DNA from: Prescottella equi | GTDB lineage: Bacteria > Actinomycetota > Actinomycetes > Mycobacteriales > Mycobacteriaceae | Assembly (NCBI RefSeq): GCF_002094305.1 | Contig: NZ_LWTX01000007.1 | Location: 207,798 to 271,797, forward strand | DNA: 64,000 nt | Reading direction: 5' to 3' | In this document: positions 17,047-26,547 of the stretch, one piece after another | How positions within the stretch are numbered: position 1 is the first letter of the stretch | Layout: every line of letters begins with the position of its first letter | Program-made: the position numbers and the translations under genes | Notes under the pieces: generated by a model | What the model was told of the DNA's origin: nothing | Databases searched by the model: none | The model's input: the letters and a program-made list of their open reading frames with translations, nothing else

Positions 17047-18551
17047 GAGGCGCCTCGATCCCGGAATTCGAGCGCCGTCGTGACCTGATCGGTCCCCGGC
17101 GTCTCGAGACCGGCGAGATCGGCGAGCGTCCAGGCGACGCGCAGTGCCCGGTCCGCGCCACGGGCGGTGATCACGCCCTTGCTCAGCAATCGTTCGAGAG
17201 GCGCGACGGACTCGCGGGGCAACCGGAACCGCTGCCGCAGCGCCGGCCCCGGTACCTCCGCGTTGGTGCGCCACCCGTACGGCCGCCAGCGTTCGGTGGC
17301 GGCCTGCCGGGCAGCGGCGACGCGTCCCCGCACCGCCTCCGTGCTCTCGCCCACCTCGTCCATCAGTGCCCCGGTGGCGACCCCCTTCATCCGGATCCGC
17401 AGGTCCACGCGGTCGAGCAGCGGGCCCGACAACCGACCCAGGTAGCGGCGACGTATCGTCGGCGGGCAGATGCAGTCGACCTCCCTCGCCGGGGCACACG
17501 GGCACGGGTTGGCCGCGAGGACCAACTGGAACCGCGCGGGGTAGCGGGCGACGCCGTCGCGTCGCGCGATCCGCACCTCGCCGTCCTCGAGCGGTGTTCG
17601 CAATGCCTCGAGTGCCTTGGTTCCCATCTCGGCGCACTCGTCGAGGAAGAGAATTCCGCGGTGTGCACGGCTGACGGCGCCGGGCTTGGCCATTCCGCTG
17701 CCACCGCCGACGAGTGCGCTCACCGACGACGTGTGGTGGGGCGCGATGAACGGCGGCTCCGTGACGAGCGGTCGGTCCGAGGTCAGCAGCCCCGCGACCG
17801 AGTGAATCGCCGTGACCTCCAACGCCTCCGGGTCCGACAGCGGTGGCAGGATGCCGGGCAGCCGCTGCGCCAGCATCGTCTTTCCGATCCCGGGCGGTCC
17901 GGTCAGCATCAGGTGGTGCGCTCCGGCGGCCGCGACCTCGACGGCCCAGCGCGCGTCCGGCTGACCGACCACTTCGCTGAGATCTCCTCGCGCCGCGCCG
18001 GTTCCCGCATCGAACGGCTCCGGGGCCGCCAACTGGCTCTTCCCCTGCAGCCACTCGGTGACCGCGGTCAGGTGATCCGCACCCCACACCTCGATCCCGT
18101 CGACCAGCCCGGCCTCGGACAGCGCGGGTAGTGGCACCACCACCGCCGGCCAGCCCGCCTTCTTCGCAGCAAGCACCGCCGGTAGCACGCCGCGCACCGT
18201 CCGCAGCCGCCCGTCGAGTGCGAGTTCGCCCAGCAGCACCGTCTTTTCGAGGCGCTTACGTGGAATCTGACGCGCCGCGTCGAGCACCGCGCACGCCAAC
18301 GCCAGGTCGTACACGCTTCCGACCTTCGGCAGGGTCGCCGGCGACAACGCGAGCGTCACACGCGATTCCGGCCACTTCGCGCCCGAGTTCGTGACCGCGG
18401 CCCGCACGCGATCGCGCGACTCCTGCAGCGCCGTGTCCGGCAATCCGACGAGATGCACCCCCGGCAGCCCGCGTCCGATGTCCGCCTCGATCTCCACGAT
18501 CTGGCCGTCGACGCCGGTGACGGCGACCGAGTGGGCGCGACCGAGTGCCAT
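17043..18551 (-). CDS. comM: YifB/ComM-family Mg chelatase-like AAA+ ATPase
   Basis: A 502-residue AAA+ protein. The ChlI-like N-terminal domain (MALGRAHSVAVTGVDG, HLVGLPDTALQESRDRVRAA) is followed by Walker A TGPPGIGKTMLAQRLPG near residue 215 and Walker B GILFLDECAEM. Next come the cysteine-rich segment NPCPCAPAREVDCICPP and the arginine-containing LDRVDLRI. In Haemophilus ComM is a helicase that drives branch migration during recombination of transformed DNA. ATG at 18551 shares one base with the yraN TGA (TGATG), and its end overlaps dprA, giving a tight yraN-comM-dprA operon. Rv2897c orthologue. Confidence 0.94.
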   Translation of the reverse strand: MALGRAHSVAVTGVDGQIVEIEADIGRGLPGVHLVGLPDTALQESRDRVRAAVTNSGAKWPESRVTLALSPATLPKVGSVYDLALACAVLDAARQIPRKRLEKTVLLGELALDGRLRTVRGVLPAVLAAKKAGWPAVVVPLPALSEAGLVDGIEVWGADHLTAVTEWLQGKSQLAAPEPFDAGTGAARGDLSEVVGQPDARWAVEVAAAGAHHLMLTGPPGIGKTMLAQRLPGILPPLSDPEALEVTAIHSVAGLLTSDRPLVTEPPFIAPHHTSSVSALVGGGSGMAKPGAVSRAHRGILFLDECAEMGTKALEALRTPLEDGEVRIARRDGVARYPARFQLVLAANPCPCAPAREVDCICPPTIRRRYLGRLSGPLLDRVDLRIRMKGVATGALMDEVGESTEAVRGRVAAARQAATERWRPYGWRTNAEVPGPALRQRFRLPRESVAPLERLLSKGVITARGADRALRVAWTLADLAGLETPGTDQVTTALEFRDRGAS

Positions 18552-18907
18552 CAGAACACTGCCGGCAGGTGCGTGACGGCGGGCTCGCGTCGACGATCGA
18601 CGAGGACTGCGACCACGTCGAACCGTACGTGCGGCCAATGCCGATCCGAATCGGCGAGCCAACGCTGGGCCAGCATCCGGATGCGCCGTTGCTTGGCGTA
18701 CGTCACCGCTTCCGCCGGGCTGCCGAAGCCCAGGCCCGAACGCGTCTTCACCTCCACGAACACGATGGTGTCGCCGTCCACCGCAACCAGATCCAATTCG
18801 CCGTGGCGGCACCGCCAGTTGCGGTCGAGGATCCGCATGCCGGCCGCGGTCAGTGCCGACGCCGCCAGTTCCTCCCCCATCGCGCCCAGCGCGAGATTAC
18901 GTGCCAT
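18551..18907 (-). CDS. UPF0102 (YraN) endonuclease-fold protein
   Basis: A 118-residue protein of the UPF0102 family, which has a Holliday-junction-resolvase-like PD-(D/E)XK fold. GELDLVAVDGDTIVFVEVK contains the spaced acidic residues and the ExK of that fold, near residues 36-54. It is the first gene of the yraN-comM-dprA operon, all linked to DNA uptake or recombination in other bacteria. The ATG at 18907 begins MARNLALGAMGEELA, the usual family N-terminus. Activity in this family is uncertain. Rv2898c orthologue. Confidence 0.92.
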   Translation of the reverse strand: MARNLALGAMGEELAASALTAAGMRILDRNWRCRHGELDLVAVDGDTIVFVEVKTRSGLGFGSPAEAVTYAKQRRIRMLAQRWLADSDRHWPHVRFDVVAVLVDRRREPAVTHLPAVF

Positions 18908-19071
18908 CCGGGTATCCCCCTCACACGGCCGGAACCTCCCGCCGGTGAAGCCGACTGTGCCCGCTCACGCCCACACCCCTCGAAGCCCGAACTGGGCGAA
19001 CACGATTGCCCTGTGGATGGACGAGGAGCTGTGGAAGAACGGAAGCACCGGGGCGGCGTTCCCCGAAACCG

Positions 19072-19108
19072 CGGAGGCCGCGCCCCCGTTCGGGGTGCGC
19101 GGCCTCCG
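19072..19108 (-). terminator. terminator downstream of the DUF2469 gene
   Basis: A GC-rich stem of about 16 bp (CGGAGGCCGCGCCCCC paired with GGGGTGCGCGGCCTCCG, one mismatch) with a short loop, starting 12 bases after the DUF2469 stop. The rest of the 213-bp gap between the DUF2469 and yraN genes shows no gene or other signal. Confidence 0.75.
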
Positions 19109-19120
19109 GCAGCTCTCGGT

Positions 19121-19438
19121 CTAACCCAGGCCGTTGTCCGGCAGCCTGAGGTCGGACTTCTCCAGTTCTTCGATGTTCACATCCTTGAACGTGATCACTC
19201 GCACGTACTTCACGAACCGGGCCGGCCGGTACATGTCCCACACCCACGCGTCGGACATCCGCACCTCGAAGTAGATCTCGCCGTCGGCGCTGTGCGGCAG
19301 CAGTTCCACAGAGTTCGCGAGATAGAACCGGCGCTCGGTCTCCACGACGTACGAGAACTGTCCGACGATGTCCCGGTACTCGCGGTACAGCGACAGTTCC
19401 ATCTCGGTTTCGTACTTCTCGAGATCCTCGGCACTCAT
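19121..19438 (-). CDS. DUF2469 conserved protein
   Basis: A 105-residue acidic protein of DUF2469, highly conserved in actinobacteria and always near rnhB. It begins MSAEDLEKYETEMELSLYRE and contains REYRDIVGQFSYVVETERRF, EIYFEVRMSDAWVWDMYRP and FVKYVRVITFKDVNIEEL. No catalytic motif or membrane segment is visible and the function is unknown. An AGGAGG lies about 12 bases before the ATG. It is transcribed after lepB-rnhB with a 48-bp gap and ends at a terminator. Rv2901c orthologue. Confidence 0.92.
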   Translation of the reverse strand: MSAEDLEKYETEMELSLYREYRDIVGQFSYVVETERRFYLANSVELLPHSADGEIYFEVRMSDAWVWDMYRPARFVKYVRVITFKDVNIEELEKSDLRLPDNGLG

Positions 19439-19486
19439 CGGCCTCGACGTCCTCCTGCGTTGTTGTGAACACTCATCATCTCGTAC

Positions 19487-20179
19487 CTAGCCCGTCGCAC
19501 CGAATGCGCGGCCCTCCGCCGACTCGAAGGCGCGGCTCGCCGCGGCTACGTTCGCGTAGGACATCCGATGCTCACGGCACGGGCCCAGCTCGTTCAGGGC
19601 CGCGGTGTGCACTGCGGTGCTGTAGCCCTTGTGCCCGGCGAACCCGTAGCCGGGCAGTTCGTCGTCGAGCGCGACCATCGTGCGGTCGCGGCTCACCTTG
19701 GCGAGGACGCTGGCGGCGGCGATGCACGCGGCCGACGCGTCGCCGCCGATCACGGGCAGCGACGGCGCGGGCAACCCCGGCACCCGGAAGCCGTCGGTGA
19801 GGACGTAGCCCGGCGCGACGGTCAGCCCCGCCACGGCGCGACGCATCCCCTCGATGTTCGCGACGTGCACGCCGATGCGGTCGACCTCCGCGGCCGGGAT
19901 CTCCACGACGCTCCAGGCGAGCGCCAGGCGCTTGATCACCGGGAACAGCTCGTCCCGGACCTTCTCGGTGAGCTTCTTCGAATCGTCGAGTCGGGCCAGC
20001 GCCGCATGCGGCTTGGAGCCGAGGACGCACGCGGCGACCACGAGCGGTCCGGCGCACGCGCCCCGGCCGGCCTCGTCGACGCCGGCGACCGGCCCGAGCC
20101 CGCTCCGGACCAGCGCAGACTCCATCGTCCGCAAGCCGGACGCTCTGCGAATGACGGTTCTCGGTGGCCAGGTACTCAC
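19487..20179 (-). CDS. rnhB: ribonuclease HII
   Basis: Removes ribonucleotides from RNA-DNA hybrids, including single ribonucleotides left in the chromosome. Catalytic residues are in [15 protein letters not shown] (Asp and Glu), [10 protein letters not shown] (Asp) and the following [21 protein letters not shown] (Asp). [19 protein letters not shown] closes the domain. GTG at 20179 overlaps the lepB stop (GTGA), which argues for coupled translation and 230 residues. The alternative is the ATG at 20125 ([12 protein letters not shown]). Rv2902c orthologue in the order lepB-rnhB-DUF2469. Confidence 0.94.
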   Translation of the reverse strand: MSTWPPRTVIRRASGLRTMESALVRSGLGPVAGVDEAGRGACAGPLVVAACVLGSKPHAALARLDDSKKLTEKVRDELFPVIKRLALAWSVVEIPAAEVDRIGVHVANIEGMRRAVAGLTVAPGYVLTDGFRVPGLPAPSLPVIGGDASAACIAAASVLAKVSRDRTMVALDDELPGYGFAGHKGYSTAVHTAALNELGPCREHRMSYANVAAASRAFESAEGRAFGATG

Positions 20180-20976
20180 TGCTGCTGGATGTCGGGAGAC
20201 GAGATCGATCCCCACCGGCCCGGGGGCAGGACGATGAAGGTCGCCTTACCGATCACATTGTCCACCGGAATCGTGCCCTGCATCTCGTCGGAGACGTGGT
20301 ACCGCGAATCCGCGGAATTGCTGCGGTTGTCGCCCATCACCCACAGGTGCCCCTCGGGAACCGTGACGGGTCCGAAGCAGCGTCCGGACTTCACGGCGGT
20401 GTCACACGTCTGCACGCCGGGGATGAAGGGGAAGTCCATCGTGATGTACGGCTCGTCGAGCGGCTTTCCGTCGACCAGGACACGGCCCTGGTCGTCGCAG
20501 CACTCGACGGTCTGCCCACCCGTCGCGATGACGCGTTTGACGAGATCGTTCTCGTCCGGCGGCACGACACCGACGAGCGAGCCGACCTCCTGCAGACCGC
20601 GGACCACCACATTGTCCGAGCGTGTCGACGAATATCCCTCGGACCACGACTCCGGGCCGCGGAAGACCACGACGTCGCCGGGCTTCGGGTCGCCGAATCG
20701 GTAACTGATCTTCTCGACGACGATGCGGTCACCGGTGCACCCGGGGCAACCGTGCAGCGTCGGCTCCATCGACTCGGACGGAATGAGGTAGACCCGGGCG
20801 ATGAACGTCTGCAGCAGGAAACTCAACAGCAAGGCGACGACGATGAGGATCGGGATCTCACGCCAGAACGATCGAGGTTTCTTGTCCTTCCCCCTGCGCC
20901 TGCGGGACCGTCCCCCGGTCTGCTCCTGCTCGGTCTCGTCCGGCGTCACGTCCGGGTCCTGCGGTGCATCTGCCAC
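20176..20976 (-). CDS. lepB: signal peptidase I
   Basis: Cleaves signal peptides of exported proteins on the outer face of the plasma membrane. A charged N-terminus with an RRRRGKDKK block precedes a single membrane helix (about 42-60). The catalytic serine is in PSESMEPTL (Ser69) and the general-base lysine in [11 protein letters not shown] (Lys147); box E is [14 protein letters not shown]. The extracellular part has several cysteines (HGCPGC, VECCDD, QTCD, GRC) that could form disulfides. 266 residues. GTG start at 20976. It lies upstream of, and overlaps, rnhB. Rv2903c orthologue. Confidence 0.96.
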   Translation of the reverse strand: MADAPQDPDVTPDETEQEQTGGRSRRRRGKDKKPRSFWREIPILIVVALLLSFLLQTFIARVYLIPSESMEPTLHGCPGCTGDRIVVEKISYRFGDPKPGDVVVFRGPESWSEGYSSTRSDNVVVRGLQEVGSLVGVVPPDENDLVKRVIATGGQTVECCDDQGRVLVDGKPLDEPYITMDFPFIPGVQTCDTAVKSGRCFGPVTVPEGHLWVMGDNRSNSADSRYHVSDEMQGTIPVDNVIGKATFIVLPPGRWGSISSPDIQQQ

Positions 20977-20989
20977 GGAGACAGATTAG

Positions 20990-21017
20990 CCCGACACCGC
21001 GTGAAAACGGTGCCGGG
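20990..21017 (-). terminator. weak hairpin between rplS and lepB
   Basis: CCCGACACCG and CGGTGCCGGG pair with one mismatch around GTGAAAA. It lies 30 bases after the rplS stop and just before lepB. It may attenuate read-through from rplS into lepB. Confidence 0.45.
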
Positions 21018-21046
21018 CCAATCGAAGAAGCTCGGAGCGTCGAAGC

Positions 21047-21388
21047 TCAGCGCTTTTCCTTGATCTTCGCAGCCTTGCCGCGGAGGTCGCGCAGGTAGTA
21101 CAGCTTGGCGCGACGGACGTCACCGCGGGTGAGGACCTCGATCTGAGCCAGGTTGGGGCTGTGGACCGGGAAGGTGCGCTCGACGCCGACGCCGAACGAG
21201 ACCTTGCGGACCGTGAAGGTCTCGCGCACGCCGCCACCCTGGCGACGGATCACGACACCCTTGAAGACCTGCACGCGCTCCTTCGAGCCCTCGATAACCT
21301 TGACGTGCACGTTCAGGGTGTCACCGGGACGGAACTCCGGAATGTCGTCGCGGAGGGACTTGGCGTCCAGGAAGTCCAAGGTGTTCAT
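21047..21388 (-). CDS. rplS: 50S ribosomal protein L19
   Basis: A large-subunit protein at the interface with the 30S. The 113-residue length is exact. It has [49 protein letters not shown] and the C-terminal [18 protein letters not shown]. The ATG at 21388 has AAGGA about ten bases upstream. Although trmD and rpsP usually sit beside rplS, here lppW, tex, the FGE pair and an oxidase gene lie between, as in mycobacteria in part. Rv2904c orthologue. Confidence 0.97.
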   Translation of the reverse strand: MNTLDFLDAKSLRDDIPEFRPGDTLNVHVKVIEGSKERVQVFKGVVIRRQGGGVRETFTVRKVSFGVGVERTFPVHSPNLAQIEVLTRGDVRRAKLYYLRDLRGKAAKIKEKR

Positions 21389-21461
21389 GGGTGTTCCATC
21401 CTTGCGTTTTCGCAGGAGCAGAGGAACCGAGCGGCGGTGGCTCGACTGGTTCGTGCTCGGA

Positions 21462-22346
21462 TCAGGTTGAGTCGCCCTCGACAGGCAACCCGACCATTGT
21501 GCCAGACGTCCCGGCGTGCGCGGAAATCGGCGCGGGTGCCGCCTGCACGATCCGTTCCAGCTCCTCCTCGGTCGCCGTCAGTGCGTGCTCGACGCTGGGT
21601 TTGCCCGCGACGAGATCCTGCACGTAGATCTTGGCGCGGATCATCGGCCGCCGGAACCGCTTCTCCCGTTCGATCGCGCGTCGCATGCGACGCGGCCTCG
21701 ACACGTACCGCCATCTCGCCCACGGCGCACCCGGCCGGCTCAGCCGGATCGCGCCGACCAGCAGGATCGGGAAGACGAACATCCCCACCAGACCGGTCCA
21801 GATCTTGCCCTTGGCGATGACGATCGCGGCGAGGCCGAGGTTGACGACGACGAGTCCGACGAGTGCGGCCCGGACGGCGAGGTGTGGATTCTCGCGCCAC
21901 TCGGTGATGTCGAGCAGCTCCAGTGGCTGGAACCCGAGCAGCAGCAGACCGGTGACGGCGAGCGCGACGAAGACGGCGTCCACCGACGCCCGTCCCTGAT
22001 CGGACCAGTACACGTCCTTGAGATAGAAGATCAGCGCGAACTCGTCGAGCACCAGCGCGGAGCCGATCCCGAAGAAGGTCGCCAGCACCGCCCCGGCGCC
22101 CTGCGACGCGTTCTCGTACACCGCGATCAGGGCGATCCCGGACGCGAACATCGTCACGACCCCGAACACGACGTGGTGGATGTGATGGCCGCCGGGAGTG
22201 ATGTTCCCCGGCCACCAGCGCACCTCGGCCCGGATCATCCGCACGCTGATCCGGATGAAGACGAAGGCGAGCAGGAAGCCGACCAGAAAGAAGAGCAGCG
22301 GAAGGCGTCCGTTCGCGACGATCTCCCGATCCAGCCAGTGCTCCAT
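21462..22346 (-). CDS. six-helix membrane protein with GGHHIHH motif, function unknown
   Basis: A 294-residue integral membrane protein. About six helices are visible: 15-33, 58-77, 84-108, 122-140, 158-179 and 182-201. The first loop contains GGHHIHH (His54, 55, 57, 58), and after helix 3 comes [21 protein letters not shown] with conserved-looking D, E, K and D. This His/acidic set near the membrane face could bind a metal. A basic cytoplasmic tail of about 90 residues follows. The ATG shares a base with the stop of the formylglycine-generating enzyme gene (TGATG), so the two are translationally coupled. I do not recognise the family and assign no function. Confidence 0.8.
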   Translation of the reverse strand: MEHWLDREIVANGRLPLLFFLVGFLLAFVFIRISVRMIRAEVRWWPGNITPGGHHIHHVVFGVVTMFASGIALIAVYENASQGAGAVLATFFGIGSALVLDEFALIFYLKDVYWSDQGRASVDAVFVALAVTGLLLLGFQPLELLDITEWRENPHLAVRAALVGLVVVNLGLAAIVIAKGKIWTGLVGMFVFPILLVGAIRLSRPGAPWARWRYVSRPRRMRRAIEREKRFRRPMIRAKIYVQDLVAGKPSVEHALTATEEELERIVQAAPAPISAHAGTSGTMVGLPVEGDST

Positions 22347-23320
22347 CAGGACGGTCCGGGTCCGCGGACGATGCACCGGAAGCCGATGTGGCAGGTCGAC
22401 GTCTCCTCGGTCTCGCCCTGACGCGCGGCGGGCCGGTAGCGCAGGCAGTAGTTGGGGGCGCACAGGTGCGAGCCGCCCTTGATCACGCGCCGCGGGTACG
22501 CCTCGCCGGCCTGCACCTCACCGATCTCGACCCGCGGATTGCGGGGAATGCAGCACGACGACGCGGGTGCCACGTTCTTGCCCGACGCACCGTGGTCGGC
22601 GGTGTGGAAGTCGGTGGTCCACTCCCACACGTTGCCCGCGACGTCGACGAGGCCGTAGCCGTTGGGCCGGAACGTCCCGACCGGTGACGTGCCGACGAAA
22701 CCGTCCTCGGCGAGGTTCTGCCACGGGAACTGTCCCTGCCACGTGTTGGCCTGGTGCCGGCCGTCGGGAGTGAACTCGTCGCCCCACACGAACGTCTTTC
22801 GGTCGAGACCGCCGCGGGCCGCGAACTCCCACTCGGCCTCGGTGGGCAGTGTCTTGCCCGCCCACGCGGCATACGCCTGCGCGTCGGAGTACGAGACGTG
22901 GGTGACGGGATGCCGCTCGCGGCCCCCGACGTTGCTGCCCGGGCCTTCGGGGTGGCGCCAGTCCGCCCCCGGCACCCACGACCACCACTGCTGGTAGTCG
23001 TCGAGCGACACCGGTTGCGCGGGCGGGGTGAAGACGAGTGAACCGGGGACGAGCAGCGCGGGATCGGCGTCGGGGTAGTCGGCAGGGTCGGGCGCGGTCT
23101 CCGCGGTCGTGACGTGACCGGTCGCCTTCACGAACCGCCGGAACTCGGCCACCGTCACCTGATGGGTGTCCATCCAGAAACCGTCCACACCGACCTCGTG
23201 GACGGGGCGCTCCTCCGGATAGAAGTCCTCGGAGCCCATCCAGAACGTTCCCCCGGGAACCCACACCATGTTCTTCGGCGCGCGGGACGGATCAGTGCCC
23301 ACAGATGCGATCGGCTGCAT
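22346..23320 (-). CDS. formylglycine-generating enzyme (SUMF1/EgtB-like fold)
   Basis: Oxidises a cysteine in the CxPxR motif of type I sulfatases to formylglycine, using copper and oxygen. The 324-residue protein has the FGE start [44 protein letters not shown] and the active-site segment [20 protein letters not shown]. That segment has both copper-binding cysteines spaced as in the characterised actinobacterial enzyme, followed by GFRC. The two cysteines separate true FGE from other members such as EgtB. No sulfatase is in the window; the only linked gene is the six-helix protein. The ATG at 23320 is the first start before the fold; no clear binding site is seen. Confidence 0.92.
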   Translation of the reverse strand: MQPIASVGTDPSRAPKNMVWVPGGTFWMGSEDFYPEERPVHEVGVDGFWMDTHQVTVAEFRRFVKATGHVTTAETAPDPADYPDADPALLVPGSLVFTPPAQPVSLDDYQQWWSWVPGADWRHPEGPGSNVGGRERHPVTHVSYSDAQAYAAWAGKTLPTEAEWEFAARGGLDRKTFVWGDEFTPDGRHQANTWQGQFPWQNLAEDGFVGTSPVGTFRPNGYGLVDVAGNVWEWTTDFHTADHGASGKNVAPASSCCIPRNPRVEIGEVQAGEAYPRRVIKGGSHLCAPNYCLRYRPAARQGETEETSTCHIGFRCIVRGPGPS

Positions 23321-23430
23321 GGTTCACGAGCATTCCACCTGCGGGTGCGTCACGAAAGCCGGAGCGGGATCCGGCGTTTCACCCGTCGAGGGTGGGGCGC
23401 GTCCACATCCGGTGCTGCGATCATCCCGTC

Positions 23431-24102
23431 ATGGGTACCGCCATCGGGGATGTGCTCCCCCTCGCGATCGGCGTCGCGATCAGCCCGATCCCGATCATCG
23501 CGACGATCCTGATGTTGCTCACGCCGCGGGCAGGGAGCACCGCGACGGCCTTTCTCGCCGGTTGGATTCTCGGGATCGCCGTCGGGTACGTGGTCTTCGT
23601 GGCGATCGGCAGCGCGATCGACCTGTCGTCGAATTCGGACGGGAACGCTGTCACGGCAACCATCCGGCTCGTGCTCGGTGTGCTGCTGCTCGCGCTCGCC
23701 GTCAAGCAGTGGCGGACTCGTCCTGCGCCCGGCGAGGAGCCGAGCATGCCGGCGTGGCTGGCCGCGATCGACAAGGTCACCCCGGGAAAGGCTCTCGCGC
23801 TGGGCGTGGGGCTGTCCGCGATCAATCCGAAGAACCTGCTGATGATCGTCGGCGCCGCCGTCGCCGTCAGCCAACTCGATGTCGGGGTCGGCGCGAAGAC
23901 CGTCACCGGTGTCGTGTTCACGATCCTCGCCGCGAGCACGGTCGCCGTCCCGGTCGTCGGCTACTTCACGATGCGCGAGCGGGCGACGTCGTGGCTGCAG
24001 GGCCTGAAGGTGTGGCTCACCGCCAACAACGCCGCGGTGATGGCGGTGCTCCTGCTCGTGATCGGTGTGTCCCTGATCGGCAAGGGCATCGGCGGGTACT
24101 GA
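23431..24102 (+). CDS. GAP/Sap-family membrane protein (LysE-like exporter fold)
   Basis: A 223-residue membrane protein. It starts MGTAIGDVLPLAIGVAISP and has about six helices, with INPKNLLMIVGAA near residue 133, typical of the GAP (Sap) family. The family is named for M. tuberculosis Sap, linked to sulfolipid-1 transport. Other members are associated with export of glycolipids; the substrate here is unknown. The ATG at 23431 is the first codon before helix 1, and no convincing binding site or -10 box was seen. Divergent from the FGE gene, convergent with tex. Confidence 0.82.
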   Translation: MGTAIGDVLPLAIGVAISPIPIIATILMLLTPRAGSTATAFLAGWILGIAVGYVVFVAIGSAIDLSSNSDGNAVTATIRLVLGVLLLALAVKQWRTRPAPGEEPSMPAWLAAIDKVTPGKALALGVGLSAINPKNLLMIVGAAVAVSQLDVGVGAKTVTGVVFTILAASTVAVPVVGYFTMRERATSWLQGLKVWLTANNAAVMAVLLLVIGVSLIGKGIGGY

Positions 24103-24106
24103 CGCC

Positions 24107-24139
24107 GACGGGCGCCCCGCTCACAGCAGGACGCCCGTC
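24107..24139. terminator. terminator between the GAP gene and tex
   Basis: GACGGGCG and CGCCCGTC form an 8-bp stem around a 17-base loop, between the convergent stops of the GAP gene (24102) and tex (24147). Stem length is modest, so its strength is uncertain. Confidence 0.5.
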
Positions 24140-24146
24140 GCGCGTG

Positions 24147-26471
24147 TCACTTCCCGAAGCCGGCCTTGCGCAGCGCATCCGCCATCGAGCCGCTCGCGGG
24201 ACGATCGTCGCGACGGTCCCGGCCCTGCCCGCCCTGCCGCTGCCCGCCCTGTCGCCGGCCACCGCCCTGACCGTTCGGTCGCGGGCCCCGGCCGCCCTGG
24301 CCACCCTTCGGGGCGGCGGCGCCGACCTCGTCGTCCAGGCGCAGCGTCAAGCCGATGCGCTGACGCTCGACATCCACCTCCAGAACCTTGACCTTGACGA
24401 CGTCGCCGGACTTCACCACTTCGCGCGGGTCGCTGACGAAGGTGCGCGACATCGCCGACACGTGGACCAGACCGTCCTGGTGCACCCCGACGTCCACGAA
24501 GGCCCCGAAGGCGGCGACGTTGGTGACGACGCCCTCGAGCACCATGCCCGGCTTCAGGTGTGCGACCTTTTCGATGCCCGCCGCGAAGGTCGCCGTCTTG
24601 AACTCGGGGCGCGGGTCGCGGCCCGGCTTGTCCAGCTCGGCGATGATGTCGGTGACGGTCGGCAGACCGAACTTCTCGTCGACGAAGTCCGTCGGCTGCA
24701 GCTTCTGCAGGAGGGCCGTGTTGCCGATCAGCTCCCCCACCGCCGACCCGGAGGACTGCACGATCCGGCGCACCACCGGGTAGGCCTCCGGGTGTACGGC
24801 CGACGCGTCGAGCGGGTCGTCGCCGCCCCGGATCCGCAGGAAGCCGGCGCACTGCTCGAACGCCTTCGGGCCCAGACGCGGGACGTCCTTGAGTCCCTTG
24901 CGGCTGCGGAACGGCCCGTTCTGGTCGCGGTAGGCGACGATGCTCTCGGCGAGCGAACCGGCGATGCCCGACACCCGGGACAGCAGCGGCACCGATGCGG
25001 TGTTCACATCGACGCCGACCGCGTTCACGGCGTCCTCGACGACCGCCCCGAGCGAGCGCGCGAGCATCGTCTCGGACACGTCGTGCTGGTACTGCCCGAC
25101 GCCGATCGACTTGGGGTCGATCTTCACCAGCTCGGCCAGCGGGTCCTGCAGGCGCCGCGCGATCGACACGGCGCCACGGATCGAGACGTCGAGATCGGGC
25201 AGTTCCTGCGACGCGTACGCCGAAGCCGAATACACCGACGCGCCCGCCTCCGACACCATGACCTTCGTCAGCCCGGCCTGCGGGAACTTCGAGATCAGTT
25301 CCGCGGCAAGCGCGTCCGTTTCACGCGACGCGGTGCCGTTGCCGATCGCGACGAGGTCGACACCGTGTTTGGCGGCGAGTGCCGCGAGCGTCGCCAGTGC
25401 CTGATCCCACTTGTTGTGCGGCTGGTGCGGGTAGATCGTGTCGTGCGCGACGACCTTGCCGGTCGCGTCGACGACGGCGACCTTCGTGCCGGTGCGGAAG
25501 CCCGGATCCAGGCCCATGGTGGCGCGCGTACCCGCCGGGGCCGCGAGCAGCAGATCCTTGAGGTTTGCAGCGAACACGTCGACCGCGTCCTTCTCGGCGG
25601 ACTGCCGCAGGCGCATGCGGGTGTCGATGCCCAGCGTGATGAGCATCTTCGTCTTCCACGCCCAACGAACGGTGTCGAGCAGCCAGCGGTCGGCCGCACG
25701 CCCCCGGTCGGCGATACCGAACCGGGAGGCGATCCGAGCCTCGTAGACGCTGGTCTCGCCGGGCTCGAGCGGCTCACGGTCGGACGCGAGGGTCAGTGAG
25801 AGGATCTCTTCCTTCTCGCCGCGGAACATCGCGAGGATGCGGTGCGACGGCAGCTTCTCGAACGGTTCGGAGAACTCGAAGTAGTCCGCGAACTTGGCGC
25901 CCTCGGTCTCCTTGCCCTTGCGGACCGCCGACTCGACCTGGCCACGGGTCCACATCAGCTCGCGCAGCTCACCGACCAGGTCGGCGTCCTCGGCGAACCG
26001 CTCGACGAGAATCGCGCGGGCGCCGTCGAGCTGCTCGGCGTCGTAGCCGGCGGGATCGATCGTCGGATCGCCGATCAGCGCGTCCGCCACCGGCTCGTGG
26101 CCGGCCTCACGCGCGATCTGTGCCTTGGTGCGCCGCTTCGGCTTGTACGGCAGGTAGATGTCCTCGAGACGCGCCTTGGTGTCGGCGAGCATGATCTGCT
26201 GCTCGAGTTGGTCGTCGAGCTTGTCCTGCGAGCGGATCGATTCGAGGATCGCGATACGACGCTCGTCGAGTTCACGCAGGTAACGCAGCCGCTCCTCGAG
26301 CTGGCGCAACTGGGCGTCGTCCAGACCGCCGGTGACCTCCTTGCGGTAACGCGCAACGAACGGAACGGTCGCCCCACCGTCGAGGAGGTCGACCGCCGCA
26401 GCGACCTGCCCCTCCCGTACGTCGAGCTCCTCGGCGATGCGGTGGTTCACAGATTTGAGAGCAGTCGTCAC
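24147..26471 (-). CDS. tex: Tex-family RNA-binding transcription accessory protein
   Basis: A 774-residue Tex protein with the N-terminal helical region (VNHRIAEELDVREGQVAAAV, ATVPFVARYRKEVTGGLDD). The YqgF/RNase-H-like domain contains GLDPGFRTGTKVAVVD near residue 325. Next come helix-hairpin-helix motifs (IAGSLAESIVAYRDQNG) and a C-terminal S1 domain (VLEGVVTNVAAFGAFVDVGV, QDGLVHVSAMS). The tail after the S1 domain is a Gly/Arg/Gln-rich low-complexity stretch of about 45 residues that could help RNA binding. Tex binds nucleic acids and affects transcription and virulence in other bacteria. GTG at 26471 is preceded by TAGGGT 8 bases away and no binding site. Confidence 0.95.
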   Translation of the reverse strand: MTTALKSVNHRIAEELDVREGQVAAAVDLLDGGATVPFVARYRKEVTGGLDDAQLRQLEERLRYLRELDERRIAILESIRSQDKLDDQLEQQIMLADTKARLEDIYLPYKPKRRTKAQIAREAGHEPVADALIGDPTIDPAGYDAEQLDGARAILVERFAEDADLVGELRELMWTRGQVESAVRKGKETEGAKFADYFEFSEPFEKLPSHRILAMFRGEKEEILSLTLASDREPLEPGETSVYEARIASRFGIADRGRAADRWLLDTVRWAWKTKMLITLGIDTRMRLRQSAEKDAVDVFAANLKDLLLAAPAGTRATMGLDPGFRTGTKVAVVDATGKVVAHDTIYPHQPHNKWDQALATLAALAAKHGVDLVAIGNGTASRETDALAAELISKFPQAGLTKVMVSEAGASVYSASAYASQELPDLDVSIRGAVSIARRLQDPLAELVKIDPKSIGVGQYQHDVSETMLARSLGAVVEDAVNAVGVDVNTASVPLLSRVSGIAGSLAESIVAYRDQNGPFRSRKGLKDVPRLGPKAFEQCAGFLRIRGGDDPLDASAVHPEAYPVVRRIVQSSGSAVGELIGNTALLQKLQPTDFVDEKFGLPTVTDIIAELDKPGRDPRPEFKTATFAAGIEKVAHLKPGMVLEGVVTNVAAFGAFVDVGVHQDGLVHVSAMSRTFVSDPREVVKSGDVVKVKVLEVDVERQRIGLTLRLDDEVGAAAPKGGQGGRGPRPNGQGGGRRQGGQRQGGQGRDRRDDRPASGSMADALRKAGFGK

Positions 26472-26479
26472 GGCGAACG

Positions 26480-26485
26480 ACCCTA
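26480..26485 (-). promoter_or_regulatory. -10 box TAGGGT of tex, leaderless
   Basis: The minus-strand TAGGGT ends 8 bases before the GTG at 26471, with no ribosome binding site between them. Confidence 0.5.
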
Positions 26486-26547
26486 CCGCTAGCCTGTCGT
26501 GAGCGTCGGCAACGAGGCCGCCCGCCGAGATCTACCTGGAGGACCCG

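Noticed and set aside
18908..19071. Possible small gene between yraN and the DUF2469 gene
   Set aside because: Short frames here lack binding sites, family resemblance and a fitting terminator.
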